Assembly: GCA_964006375.1 (NCBI GenBank)
Contig: OZ023265.1
Coordinates: forward strand, 168,897,033-168,961,032
Source of the DNA: Tillus elongatus
Lineage: Eukaryota; Arthropoda; Insecta; Coleoptera; Cleridae
Direction of reading: 5' to 3'
Length of the DNA: 64,000 nucleotides
Below the pieces are notes generated by a model. It saw nothing but the letters and a program-made list of their open reading frames with translations. It made no database searches and was not told the DNA's origin. The first letter of the stretch is position 1; every line of letters starts with the position of its first letter. A program made the position numbers and the translations under genes. This document shows positions 48,030 through 62,760 of this stretch, one piece after another.

Positions 48030-48330
48030 TTAACAGGACGGAGCACATTCACACTATACCGTATTTGGACCAAAAATTTCCTGGGAGACGGATTGGTCAA
48101 AGGAGAGCAATAGACTGGCCTGCAAGCTCGCCAGATTTAAAACGCTTTAGACTTTTTTGTGGGGCCACTTGAAAAATAAGATTTACACTATACTGTCAGA
48201 ATGCGCAGATGATTAACGACAACGCGTTAACGCCGAATGTCAACAAGTTTCACCCGAAATGCTTCGCGACGTTCGAAACCGCTTTGAAAAAACTTCAGGT
48301 CAACATTTCGAATATTTAATGCATTAGTAT
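48030..48330 (+). pseudogene. IS630/mariner-type transposase C-terminal relic
   Basis: In broken frames it reads FLWGHLKNKIYTILSECADD, then RQRVNAECQQVSPEMLRDVR and GQHFEYLMH. This corresponds to the last 70-80 residues of the transposases at 29106 and 62761 (FLWGHVKNLIY, GEHFEHLI). Several stops and frameshifts. A second copy at 49840-50135 is part of the duplication. Confidence 0.75.
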
Positions 48331-48349
48331 ACTGTTTAGGTAATAAAAT

Positions 48350-48890
48350 AGTGCTGCAAATTGAATCATAACTTCCACATAGCTGTGATAATCTACTTTC
48401 CTCAGAAAGGTATACTTCTGAAATGAATTTACGGTCCGAGACTTTACCACAAAAAAATATTTTTAGTCCTGTACACATAAACATCTGAAACGTTATATTA
48501 TTCGAGTAACAACGAAAAAATGCAATTTTTCACCAATCACCCCTTATTTATTCCATACCCCCTTAAGAGATCTTACCCAAAAACAATTCGAAGCGTTCTT
48601 TGTCGGGTGCTAACTGGATACCAGAACGACAGACAAAAATTTTTCGTTTAAAAATCAAGTTTTCTATATGTTTTGAGACATACTACGCCACGCCGTTTTA
48701 GCAAAAAAAAAATTAGGAATTTTTGTTACCGATATTTCACCCCCGCACATTCAACTCCTAATTTAATTTCGGTACAGAATGCCGGATAGGTTTTCTATAT
48801 GTTTTTTACGCGGTTTTATCAAAAATAATTACGAAAATGCTGTCACCGATATTTCACCCCCACACATTTAACCCCAAAGTTGACAATCGA
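48350..48890 (+). repeat. Repeat family Y, copy 2
   Basis: Aligns with 18990-19500 (ACTTCCACATAGCTGTGATA, CGTTATATTATTCGAG, CGATATTTCACCCCC). Confidence 0.6.
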
Positions 48891-49299
48891 TTTACATCGA
48901 TCCGCCTCCACAATATCAAAACTATTATTCTTGTGTTTTCTCTTGATCTCCTGAAGAAAAATAAATGCATATAACTTAATTTTATATAAAGGTAGAAACC
49001 TAAAATTTGGTATGTACTAGTCCCTATAAAGGACACTTGCGTCTAGAATTGTACTGAAATAACTTAGCTCTTTTGAAGATACAAAAAATTTCGGGAAGAA
49101 AAGAGAAACCGGTTTGGTCAGGCTGGCTGACGAACTTGTCTAAGTTATTAACAGAAGGAAGGTACATACCAAATTAATAATCTTCCTTTCGTTAATCGAT
49201 TGCATGATTCAATGAGTGATGATTGAAACCTGTGATGAGCACTGATAAGTACAATTTGGAGAACCAAATTCATCACAATAAAGTTTTTAGAACTGATGA

Positions 49300-49329
49300 T
49301 CGTTTCGCTAACAAAGTTAGCGTCATCAG
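49300..49329 (-). ncRNA. Hammerhead-like core, weak
   Basis: Minus strand CUGAUGA, then C and a six-pair stem GCUAAC-UUU-GUUAGC, then GAAAC: the same core layout as in the Penelope motif. A convincing stem I with a cleavage triplet was not found, so this may be a decayed ribozyme. Repeated at 51108-51137. Confidence 0.35.
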
Positions 49330-49693
49330 AGGGATGAATAAACTTCAGATCTCCAAACTGCACTTCTTGCTTGCAGGGGTTAGTTAGCCAATCTAATCAC
49401 ACCGGTTTGAAAAAAGTTTTTGCCCAAAAACAAATCTGCATTTCCGAAAACCACTTATTTTGTTATTTTTCAGGTATACGTAAGTTCGCTACGGTAATGC
49501 ACTTTCTGCATCCTGACTTCTTTTTCAATAAAAACAAAACGTATGTACACGTAAAGCAAAAACAGAGTAATCTTTGTGCAGCGGCAATAATCTACATATG
49601 CAGATTCAACTGATTACCATTGCAAAAATAAAACTTATCTCTACCAGTGGGTTTCAAACCAAGAACATCGCTTTCTTTAAAAATATTGATTAG

Positions 49694-49799
<106 letters not shown>

Positions 49800-49839
49800 T
49801 TTGTAAACAAAGTAACCCTTACAATGAAGATTGATATTT

Positions 49840-50135
49840 TAACAGGACGGAGCACATTCACACTATACCGTATTTGGACCAAAAATTTCCTGGGAGACGG
49901 ATTGGTCAAAGGAGAGCAATAGACTGGCCTGCAAGCTCGCCAGATTTAAAACGCTTTAGACTTTTTTGTGGGGCCACTTGAAAAATAAGATTTACACTAT
50001 ACTGTCAGAATGCGCAGATGATTAACGACAACGCGTTAACGCCGAATGTCAACAAGTTTCACCCGAAATGCTTCGCGACGTTCGAAACCGCTTTGAAAAA
50101 ACTTCAGGTCAACATTTCGAATATTTAATGCATTA
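49840..50135 (+). pseudogene. IS630/mariner-type transposase relic, second copy
   Basis: Duplicate of 48030-48330 with the same stops, so the gene was already dead before the duplication. Confidence 0.75.
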
Positions 50136-51107
50136 GTATACTGTTTAGGTAATAAAATAGTGCTGCAAATTGAATCATAACTTCCACATAGCTGTGATAA
50201 TCTACTTTCCTCAGAAAGGTATACTTCTGAAATGAATTTACGGTCCGAGACTTTACCACAAAAAAAATATTTTTAGTCCTGTACACATAAACATCTGAAA
50301 CGGTATATTATTCGAGTAACAACGAAAAAATGCAATTTTTCACCAATCACCCCTTATTTATTCCATACCCCCTTAAGAGATCTTACCCAAAAACAATTCG
50401 AAGCGTTCTTTGTCGGGTGCTGGATACCAGAACGACAGACAAAAATTTTTCGTTTAAAAATCAAGTTTTCTATATGTTTTGAGACACTACGCCACGCCGT
50501 TTTAGCAAAAAAAATTAGGAATTTTTGTTACCGATATTTCACCCCCGTACATTCAACTCCTAATTTAATTTCGGTACAGAATGCCGGATAGGTTTTCTAT
50601 ATGTTTGAATTTTTTACGCGGTTTTATCAAAAATAATTACGAAAATGCTGTCACCGATATTTCACCCCCACACATTTAACCCCAAAGTTGACAATCGATT
50701 TACATCAATCCGCCTCCACAATATCAAAACTATTCTTCTTGTGTTTTCTCTTGATCTCCTGAAGAAAAATAAATGCATATAACTCAATTTTATATAAAGG
50801 GAGAAACTTAAAATTTGGTATGTACTAGTCTCTATAAAGGACACTTGCGTCTAGAATTGTACTGAAATAACTTAGCTCTTTTGAAGATACAAAAAATTTC
50901 GGGAAGAAAAGAGAAACCGGTTTGGTCAGGCTGGCTGACGAACTTGTCTAAGTTATTAACAGAAGGAAGGTACCTACCAAATTAATAATCTTCCTTTCGT
51001 TATTCGATTGCATGATTCAATGAGTGATGATTGAAACCTGTGATGAGCACTGATAAGTACAATTTGGAGAACCAAATTCATCACAATAAAGTTTTTAGAA
51101 CTGATGA

Positions 51108-51137
51108 TCGTTTCGCTAACAAAGTTAGCGTCATCAG
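51108..51137 (-). ncRNA. Hammerhead-like core, weak, second copy
   Basis: Same core as 49300-49329, unchanged in the duplicate. Confidence 0.35.
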
Positions 51138-51500
51138 AGGGATGAATAAACTTCAGATCTCCAAATTGCACTTCTTGCTTGCAGGGGTTAGTTAGCCAAT
51201 CTATTCACACCGGCTTGAAAAAAGTTTTCGCCCAAAACAAATCTGCATTTCTGAAAACCACTTATTTTGTTATTTTTCAGGTATACGAAAGTTCGCTACG
51301 GTAATGCACTTTCTGCATCCTGACTTACTTTTCAATAAAAACAAAACATATGTACACGTAAAGCAAAAACAGGGTAATCTTTGTGCAGCAGCAATAATCT
51401 ACATATGCAGATTCAACTGATTACCATTGCAAAAATAAAACTTATCTCTACCAGTGGGTTTCAAACCAAGTACATCGCTTTCTTTAAAAATATTGATTAC

Positions 51501-52227
51501 TTTTTATGCAAATCTAAAACAGCAAGAGATAATGAAGTCATTTTGAAGATGCCAAAAGATATTTCTATATCGACACGATATCAGCAGCACTAAATCAAGT
51601 CATGCCCACTACTATCTTTAACTAAGTTAAAAACTAAACCTATCTTAATACATACATGAAATTACCCAGATAAATATCACCCCGTTTAATTGGTTCAGTA
51701 TCGCATTTAGGAAATACTGCAATTAATTTGAGCAATTAAAATGATACGGTATCTAAACTAGCATAATATGAATTTGCATAATTGTCGTTCAGCGATTAAA
51801 TTTATTAGGGCGTGCCAAGGGAGTTCATTTCTGACTGAGCAGCCATTACTCTAACACCTCTCAGTATTTCACTTGTTCTTCTTATTCCTCTGTTTAAAAT
51901 ATTTAATTAATTTTAGGTACAGCTCTGTTCCTGTCTTGGGAATGTCATCTTATATAAGCTATGGGAGTTAAGGGTTATTAAGAAGTTTTGTAATTAAAGA
52001 AATTAAATTTTCAATTCCTGTGAAAGGTGACGGTCGCCATAAAATTTAGGCTTTTAGCTTGAGTTTCTATTGTATGTATTTTGTATAACATCTCGGCTTC
52101 TGTCTGTTCTATGGCCAATAACCGACGCCATATTTACCACATCATCCTGGAAAATTTGACAAGCGCCTACGTTTATGTATAACGCGTATGATCTTTTAAC
52201 GTGCCAACATCGCACGGTATACGGGAT
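51501..52227. other. Unassigned; contains the repeat shared with 9694-9850
   Basis: 52100-52215 matches 9694-9850 in order (ACCGACGCCA, CATCCTGGAAA, TTTTAACGTGCC). No gene recognised. Confidence 0.4.
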
Positions 52228-52437
52228 CGACTTCTTAACGCTGTCTCCGATGGGTGGAACGTGATTAATTTAATTTGCTTAAACACAAAACAAATATCAG
52301 TAGATGATACATTGTAGTGAATTTTCGTAGAAAAAATTCACTAGTGGGGAGATCCCGACTTTTGAAATTTGAAAATTTTTTTGCAAATGAGCGCGAACAA
52401 GGCCCCTAGAACCCATATCATATCAATTTTTATATGT

Positions 52438-52520
<83 letters not shown>
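52228..52520 (+). repeat. Short tandem duplication, unit 1 (AT-carrier L block plus array)
   Basis: 293 bp: CGACTTCTTAACGCTGTCTC flank, L hairpin (TAGTGAATTTTCGTAG with AAAATTCACTAG), L block and (AT)n 52441-52521. Unit 2 starts with the same flank directly after the array. Confidence 0.92.
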
Positions 52521-52524
<4 letters not shown>

Positions 52525-52731
52525 CTTCTTAACGCTGTCTCCGATGGGTGGAACGTGATTAATTTAATTTGCTTAAACACAAAACAAATATCAGTAGATG
52601 ATACATTTTAGTGAATTTTCGTAGGAAAAATTCACTAGTGGGGAGATCCCGACTTTTGAAATTTGAAAATTTTTTTGCAAATGAGTGCGAACAAGGCCCC
52701 TAGAACCCATATCATATCAATTTTTATATGT

Positions 52732-52828
<97 letters not shown>
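52521..52828 (+). repeat. Short tandem duplication, unit 2
   Basis: Same content as unit 1 with about three substitutions outside the array; (AT)n 52735-52828 ends it. Unit lengths differ only in array length. Confidence 0.92.
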
Positions 52829-52829
<1 letters not shown>

Positions 52830-53184
52830 CTTTATTTGTTTGCTGTTCGTTTGTGATTTTTAATTGGTTTGCGTGCACTGCAGTTTCGAACCGTCCCGGT
52901 TCATCATCAGCACGCTACTGACTGTTATCGCTCCTGTGTGGTCTACGTCTAAGATTGTACGTGGCGCTTGCGCCGTGAGCTTCTATTGGTCGGTTTACTG
53001 TTCTCTGATTGGTTGTGCCTTCGGGCTGTGTCGTGTGTACCGGTCTCCTGTCTTTATCACTGTGGTTTGATAATTTGTCTATTTGTATGTTGTAAGTTTT
53101 GTTTAAATGTTTGTATTTGGATTTGTTCTGGCATTAATTGTTTCTTATTGTTTGTTTGTTGAATGTAGTATTGTTCCCAGATGT
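52829..53184 (-). mobile_element. Penelope-like element, 3' end only
   Basis: Matches 31989-32343 over about 350 bp, ending just where the coding part would begin. It is thus a strongly 5'-truncated copy inserted in (AT)n. Confidence 0.82.
52871..52915 (-). ncRNA. Hammerhead-ribozyme-like motif, predicted dead
   Basis: Same fold as at 32029-32073 with core CUGAUGA and GAAA intact, but the base at the cleavage site is G instead of C (plus-strand C at 52876). Hammerheads need A, C or U there. Confidence 0.55.
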
Positions 53185-53189
53185 TAATT

Positions 53190-54116
53190 TTTGATTTGCA
53201 TTTCTCGACATTGAAGGAGCATTCAACAATGCATTACCTGTCTCCCTCTACGAAGCCACTATCGCTAGAGGGGTGGAACCTACCATTTGTGGCTGGATCG
53301 GAAGCATGCTTTACAATCGGACCGTTATTACCAAGCTGCAGGGGGGGAGGTGGTCGGCTTCAGGGCTGCGAGGGGTTGCCCTCAGGGGGGGGGGTTCTAT
53401 CCTCCTGCTGTGGTCTCTCGTTGCGGACGATTTGCTGGATATCCTCGGGCTGTGGGAGGTTGAGGTCCAGGCGTGTGCTGATGATCTAGTCATAATGGTT
53501 AGGGGCAAATATGAGGAGAAACTAACAAGTACTCTTCAGGAGACACTAAATGTAGTGAATGATTGGTGCCGGAGGGAACAGATGTCTGTGAACCCCCGCA
53601 AAACGATCATTGTTACATTTACCAGAAGAAGAAGTTTGGACAAATTAAAACCATAATTCTTATGGGGGAAACGATTCCACCAAATTACAAGCAAAATATC
53701 TGGGGATTACCCTAGATAAGAAGCTCAACTTGGATATACAGTTAGATAATGTAATACGCAGGGCTAAACTGTCCCTGTGGACACGCCGGAGAAACTGTGG
53801 AAACAACTGGGGAACAAACCCGCGACAGATGTACTGGCTCTCTGTAGTGGTTATCAGACCAATGATAACATATGGAGCCATAGTTTGGTGGCCTAAGGCA
53901 CTTCGTGGTATCGCGAGGGCCAAACTGGCTCATCTACAGAGACAAGCTTGTCTGATGATAACGGGAGCGATAAGCACCGCCCCATCAGCCTCTCTGGAGG
54001 TCCTCCTTAATATTCCACCTCTTCACATATGGTTGGAGAGGGTGGCGAGGTGGACAACGTACAGACTAAACAAAACGGCAGACAGCATGCAGTGTGGAAG
54101 GGTCCGGACTCCTTGA
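53190..54116 (+). pseudogene. RT part of the R1/LOA-like element, frameshifted
   Basis: Pieces in changing frames: FLDIEGAFNNA (palm aspartate), EPTICGWI, then a GGG-rich stretch where GVPQGG would be expected, VQACADDLVIMV (catalytic ADD near 53475), WCRREQMSVNPRKTIIV, and from 53730 the thumb and C-terminal region (WLSVVVIRPMITYGAIVWWP). Stops and frameshifts make it inactive. The catalytic motif is CADD, a variant seen in this group. Confidence 0.82.
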
Positions 54117-55095
54117 TGACATTGATGGTCACGGGATTCTGGGAATGGTCTCAGACTTGATGCCTACAAAGATCAGTAGGGATCTGTCTTTCCAGACCGC
54201 CCTCCCGGAAAGGGAGGACTGGGAGCGAAATCAAACGACCCTATTGAGAGCCGATCTCTGCTGGTACTCTGACGGCTCCAAAACCAATATAGGAGTAGGA
54301 GCCGGCGCATTTGGGGACAGCACCGATGCTAGACTATCAGCTAGCCTCGGCAAGTACGCAACCATACACCAGGCAGAAGTGTATGCCATCAAGATGTGTG
54401 CAAGGGAAAATATAAAAAACCAGTGCACACACAAATCGATAAAGATATATGCAGATAGCCAAGCTGCAGTAAATGCTCTTGGTTCCTACCGGTGTAATTC
54501 AAAAACAGTATGGAGTTGCAAATGTGCCCTTAACGAATTGGGCAGCTGTAATGAGGTGTCGCTGGTCTGGATATCGGGTCACTCGGACCATGATGGCAAT
54601 GTTGCGGCCGACGCGCTTGCTAGGAGTGGTGCCCAGAGACACTTTGTCGGACCAGAACCGGTGCTGGGAATAACATCTTGCACAGCAAAACGCACCTTAA
54701 AGACCTCGACAGAAATAATGATAATCCAATATTGGCAAAATCTTCCAGGATTAGCTCACTCTAAGGCCTTCATAAATGGCCTATCTGAGTCAAGGGCTAA
54801 AAAACTTCTAGAGTTAAACAGACAACAACTGAGTACGCTAGTCGGCCTGTATACAGGACACTGCCGCTTGCGGCATCAGATGCACCGTATTGGGATCGGT
54901 CAGGAGACCGAGTGCCGGCTGTGTATGGAGAGTGACGAGACAGCAGAGCACGTGCTGTGTTCCTGTCCGGCAGCGGACAGGACTAGATACCTGCTCTTTG
55001 GCAAGGTAAAGCTTGCTCCAGAGGATCTGGATCAACTTTCGCCCACAAAGATTATCGACCTCTGTAGGAGGCTGGCTTTGTTCGGAGAAATTTAG
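54094..55095 (+). CDS. RNase H and C-terminal zinc-knuckle part of the R1/LOA-like element
   Basis: 333 residues in one frame, overlapping the end of the RT frame by 23 bases. RNase H signature: D in CWYSDGSKTNIGVGAG, E in IHQAEVYAIKMC, D in IYADSQAAVNAL and D in HSDHDGNVAADALA, so all four acids are present. A Cys/His motif (CRLCMESDETAEHVLCSC) follows near residue 285, typical of RNase H-bearing non-LTR elements. In an active element this would be the end of the RT polyprotein; here it survives as a separate open frame. Confidence 0.85.
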   Translation: MEGSGLLDDIDGHGILGMVSDLMPTKISRDLSFQTALPEREDWERNQTTLLRADLCWYSDGSKTNIGVGAGAFGDSTDARLSASLGKYATIHQAEVYAIKMCARENIKNQCTHKSIKIYADSQAAVNALGSYRCNSKTVWSCKCALNELGSCNEVSLVWISGHSDHDGNVAADALARSGAQRHFVGPEPVLGITSCTAKRTLKTSTEIMIIQYWQNLPGLAHSKAFINGLSESRAKKLLELNRQQLSTLVGLYTGHCRLRHQMHRIGIGQETECRLCMESDETAEHVLCSCPAADRTRYLLFGKVKLAPEDLDQLSPTKIIDLCRRLALFGEI

Positions 55096-55177
55096 ACTTT
55101 TAGACGTTAGCCACAATAGACCATATGGTCGCGGTGGAGGGACCGGTATGGCCCAATCACAAACAAACTTAACCTAA

Positions 55178-55180
<3 letters not shown>

Positions 55181-55254
<74 letters not shown>
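55181..55254. repeat. (AT)n array 23
   Basis: Pure AT after the retroelement tail. Confidence 0.95.
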
Positions 55255-55256
<2 letters not shown>

Positions 55257-55304
55257 GTGTGTGTTAGTGTGTGTGTATATGCGCGCGCGCGTGTGTGTAT
55301 GTGT
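55255..55304. repeat. (GT)n/(GC)n alternating purine-pyrimidine tract
   Basis: GTGTGTGTTAGTGTGTGTGT, ATATGCGCGCGCGCG and GTGTGTGTATGTGT follow the AT array. With it they form over 120 bp of almost strict purine-pyrimidine alternation, a sequence type that can adopt Z-DNA. Confidence 0.85.
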
Positions 55305-55540
55305 CACATCGGTAACTCAAAAAATAATAGGCCGATTTTGACCAAATTCAATGGGTACCTTCCTTTCGCAAATGGCTTATATAAGTTCGTTAGCTAAAAA
55401 AATATGCACAGTTTTTCCCCGGAGAATTTTGTGTTTTTTTTTCCGAAAATGTTTATATTTCCGGAAATAACAAAGTTAGGGCAACCAAATTTGGTGTGCG
55501 GGTTAACGTTACAAAAAGTAAACTATGTATCAAGAAACAT
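55305..55540 (+). mobile_element. AT-carrier R block, partner of the L block at 52610
   Basis: CACATCGGTAACTCAAAAAA, ATAGGCCGATTTTGACCAAA, GGCAACCAAATTTGGTGTGC: R block in plus orientation; the terminal hairpin is missing. Confidence 0.65.
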
Positions 55541-56000
55541 TCTAGGAGGCTACCATAGCCATATTACTTCATAGGTGTGCTCTCGTTGTAATTAGTATAC
55601 CGTACTGACGAGCTCTAATTAGAGCGAAGCCGGTCTGCGATTCTAATTATGGTGAGAATACATCTAGCCTTACATACATTGTCCCTATATTAGGGAAGAT
55701 GTGGACCAGGACTGACACTTTACAAAATTGTTAGTTGGTTGTACACAGTTTCTATTTTAAAACTTTTTCTGTTATTTGGAGCTGTCGTGACAACATACTA
55801 CCTGGTTCCGCACCGAGATGGCGACCCTGTCGTACATCTCACAATGTTCTAGGAGGCTGGCTACCATAGCCGTATTACTTTATAGGTGTGTTCTCGCTGT
55901 AATTTGTATATTTGTATACCGTACTGGGGAGCTTTAATTAAAGCGAACATCTCACAATATTCTAGGAGGCTGGCTGCCATAGCCGTATTACCTACTACAG
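55527..56000 (+). repeat. Threefold repeat with palindromic core
   Basis: ATTCTAGGAGGCT..CCATAGCCRTATTAC occurs at about 55527, 55845 and 55961. Two copies continue to CCGTACTG..GAGCT.TAATTA.AGCGAA with the palindromes GCTCTAATTAGAGC and GCTTTAATTAAAGC. No gene assigned. Confidence 0.6.
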
Positions 56001-59890
<3,890 letters not shown>

Positions 59891-61364
59891 TTGGCAAGTG
59901 GTAGACCGAAGTATAGCGCTTCTATGGGGCATTTCTACCACCACAAAGTTGACGTATCGGTATCTGCAGAGAGAAAGCTAGCAAGGTAAGTATTTAATGC
60001 TTGTCTGGCAGTAAAATAAATGCAAATGTACTAACGATATTTGATTATTATTTATTTATTATTATTATATAAAAAAGGCGTTTAGAGAACAAAAGGAACC
60101 GGAAATGTACCAAAGTCTGCATTTCCCCAAAGGGATTAAGTTAGGTAGATGGTTAACAATAGAAGCAGTAGCGGGTATGATCTGAGAGCAGTGGCGTAGT
60201 AGTGGGAATTCTCAAACAAGAACCGTGTGACAACAATGTCTAAAGAACATGTAACCTAAAAAAGGCGTAAGGCAGACCAAGAGGGAAACTTATAAAAAAC
60301 CTAGTCCTGTTAATAAAGTGAGAAAGCTACAACAAAATGCAAGAAGCGCTAGGGACATATAGTCATGGCAACGATGAGAGAAAATCACCTTCAGAGTGTG
60401 ATAATGAGAATTAGTTTTTCACCGCGTTACCGAAGATGGCTTATGATGGCAAAAGAACACACGACGAGTTGAGAATGTCATATTCAACAATATTTTTATA
60501 CTCGACCTCAAGAATCACTGATTGTGTATGGGATAAACGCATTAGTAGAAGCGTTGCAAATAATAACCTCAGAAGCGAGTAATTAAATACAAGAGAGTTT
60601 TGTGCGGTTTGTCGAAGCAGTGAACATCAAGGAGAACAGAGAAACGTCAAGTACAGCCTTCTGTGCTGTCACTTCTTCAGCGGACACTTGAGAAGGCAAC
60701 ATTTTTCTCCCCTTATACAATTTCACAATGAACACACACACACACACACACACGCACATATACTAGCACAACACACTTACACAACGTGCTATATAGACCT
60801 CAGCCGTAACGAGTGTCACATAGAATGTGGGGCCTTCAGGCAACGTTTATATTTAGTTCTTTGGAAAAGAAATAAGAGAGCGTTTCGAACATTGTTGAAG
60901 GTTTCTTTTAGTACACTCAAAATGAAGGGAATAAAAAGCGTTTCTTTCTCTCGTTACTTCGTTCCACCTGATGCCAATTACAATTTCCTGGGGTAGAAAA
61001 TTCAATATAGATCTGAATGGGGAATCCCGTTGCCACTGGCAAGACGATGCTAATAATCAGATCAAAAAGTTTCCAACACATTTATTAGAAATGTAATTAC
61101 TTCCTTCACTGAATAATGTTACAAATGTCTCAAATAAAACTGACAGTTGTTTACAAAATTTTTTTGTTACCTTATTACAAGCTATAATCTTTATTTGTAG
61201 CATTTAATATTGCAAAGTAATTTTATTATCCTGTAAACATTTAATTTTAAACTGAAAGAACATTCTTAATAAAATATTGCTCGTCTTCGGGATAAATAAA
61301 TAAAAAAATAATAATTTTATAACCGTTTATTCCTGTCTAAAAAGCTTTCTTATAGCAAAGAAGC
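59891..61364. other. Unassigned sequence with a short (CA)n tract
   Basis: (CA)n at 60730-60755. Frames are short; the 102-codon frame at 60688 covers the CA tract and has no motif. Confidence 0.4.
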
Positions 61365-61545
61365 TCCTGGCGCAGCAAGGCTGTTGTGGTAGCGAATTTA
61401 GATTTTAACGTGTGAAGCCTGAAACTGACCTGGGATATGGGTTCAAAAAGCTCCGCTTCGCGCACTTTTGATTATATTTTTCTAAAATTGCACAGCCGTT
61501 CGCACTATAAAAGCGGATTTTTTTAAATGAAAATACGCTTAAAAC
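61365..61545 (-). mobile_element. Minimal AT-carrier, R end joined to L block
   Basis: TGGCGCAGCAAGGCTGTTGT with GGTAGCGAATTTA, then GAAACTGACCTGGGATATGG and CGCGCACTTTTGA. The microsatellite and R block are missing, leaving about 180 bp. Confidence 0.6.
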
Positions 61546-61754
61546 GGTTGTGCCTAATCAGCAAAATTTTCAAGATGACACCAAGATTTAGACAAACATA
61601 AGTGTATTTACTTTCAAGAAGCTTACAAACACAAACTACAGGTGGAATACTAAATCATTTGAACAATTCGTTTAAACTGAATTTTGTGCTAAGAATTTAG
61701 CTTTGCTGTGACCAGTTATGCTTATTTTAGTTTCTCTTCATAAAATCATTCAAA

Positions 61755-61756
<2 letters not shown>
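61546..61756. other. Unassigned sequence
   Basis: No feature recognised. Confidence 0.4.

Positions 61757-61820
<64 letters not shown>
61757..61820. repeat. (AT)n array 26
   Basis: Pure AT left of a family Y piece. Confidence 0.95.
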
Positions 61821-61822
<2 letters not shown>

Positions 61823-61824
61823 CT

Positions 61825-62165
61825 TCCACATCGTCACAACGTGTAAAAGTATGGCATCGGCGAAAGAATTTCAGAGCTTTTTTCCCTTAAACGCCGTAAA
61901 AAGTGTCAGAACATATAGATAACATGATTTGAGAACGAAAATTTGTCGTGTATGTTGGTCAGTCGGTCAGTCGGTTTGTCGGTCTGTGGGTCTGCATTCA
62001 TGTATCTTTGTAGCTACGATAACTTAAGAACGAATTGAAGTATCGTCTTCAAATGTGGTATACAGTTAGTGCCCGATAAACAAACGGTTCGGATTGTTTT
62101 TGGGTAAAATCGCTGTAGGAGGCAGGGGTGGGGGGTCAGAGTGCTGGGTGTTATTACAGAATTAC
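61825..62165 (-). repeat. Repeat family Y, inverted copy
   Basis: On minus: CCCAAAAACAATCCGAACCG, CACTAACTGTATACCACATT, CAATTCGTTCTTAAGTTATC and GACCGACAAACCGACTGACC, as in 18990-19500. Confidence 0.55.
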
Positions 62166-62166
62166 C

Positions 62167-62168
<2 letters not shown>

Positions 62169-62243
<75 letters not shown>
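62169..62243. repeat. (AT)n array 27
   Basis: Pure AT up to the TA at the tip of the next transposon. Confidence 0.95.
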
Positions 62244-62246
<3 letters not shown>

Positions 62247-62706
62247 GGTCGCTGATAAGTCTGGAAACGGTCGATTATCCGGGAAAATATACAAGGTGTC
62301 GAAAAAAGTTTTATACAAAAGTTTTTGGGTTCTTCAATGCCTACTAGGCGGTGATAATTTTATTTATACAGGGTTGGTCATACAGGCGTGGCACACCAAT
62401 ATTAATTTTTTTTTAATGGAACACCCTATATATTATTCGATATTTCAATCCTTCTCTTAATTTTGAGCAACATTTATGAGAAGCATAATGTACATAAACT
62501 CAATCGTTTCCGGGTAAAAAAAATAAATAAAAATAAACGAAAAGTAGAATATCTCTTGAAAACAATCTGTGAGTGTGAAAAGAACCGGTTGCGATGTTTT
62601 TAACATTGTTTGGAATCCCAAGATAAGATAAGATGCCCATAAGAAACGCAGTATTATTCTTTTGTTTTAAAATGTTTCCAGGACAACGAATGTCAAACAT
62701 TCATTC

Positions 62707-62760
62707 AGTGTCAACAGTTTTGAAACATTAGTAATTTAGTGTCAACAGTTTTTGTGCAAA
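62707..62760 (+). promoter_or_regulatory. Possible transposase promoter repeat
   Basis: AGTGTCAACAGTTTT occurs twice (62707 and 62739) directly before the ATG, and TCAGTGTC resembles an insect initiator. Regulation is inferred only. Confidence 0.3.

Larger units (their letters stand above)
53186..55180 (+). mobile_element. Non-LTR retrotransposon with RNase H (R1/LOA-like), 5'-truncated
   Basis: RT relic, RNase H domain and CCHC-type end in a row, and a tail ending CTTAACCTAACCT at an (AT)n array. Frames shift at least twice. Confidence 0.85.

Noticed and set aside
55150..55180. Telomeric (TTAGG)n insertion site at the tail TTAACCTAACCT
   Set aside because: Only two CCTAA units are present, which is common in retroelement tails and no proof of telomere targeting.
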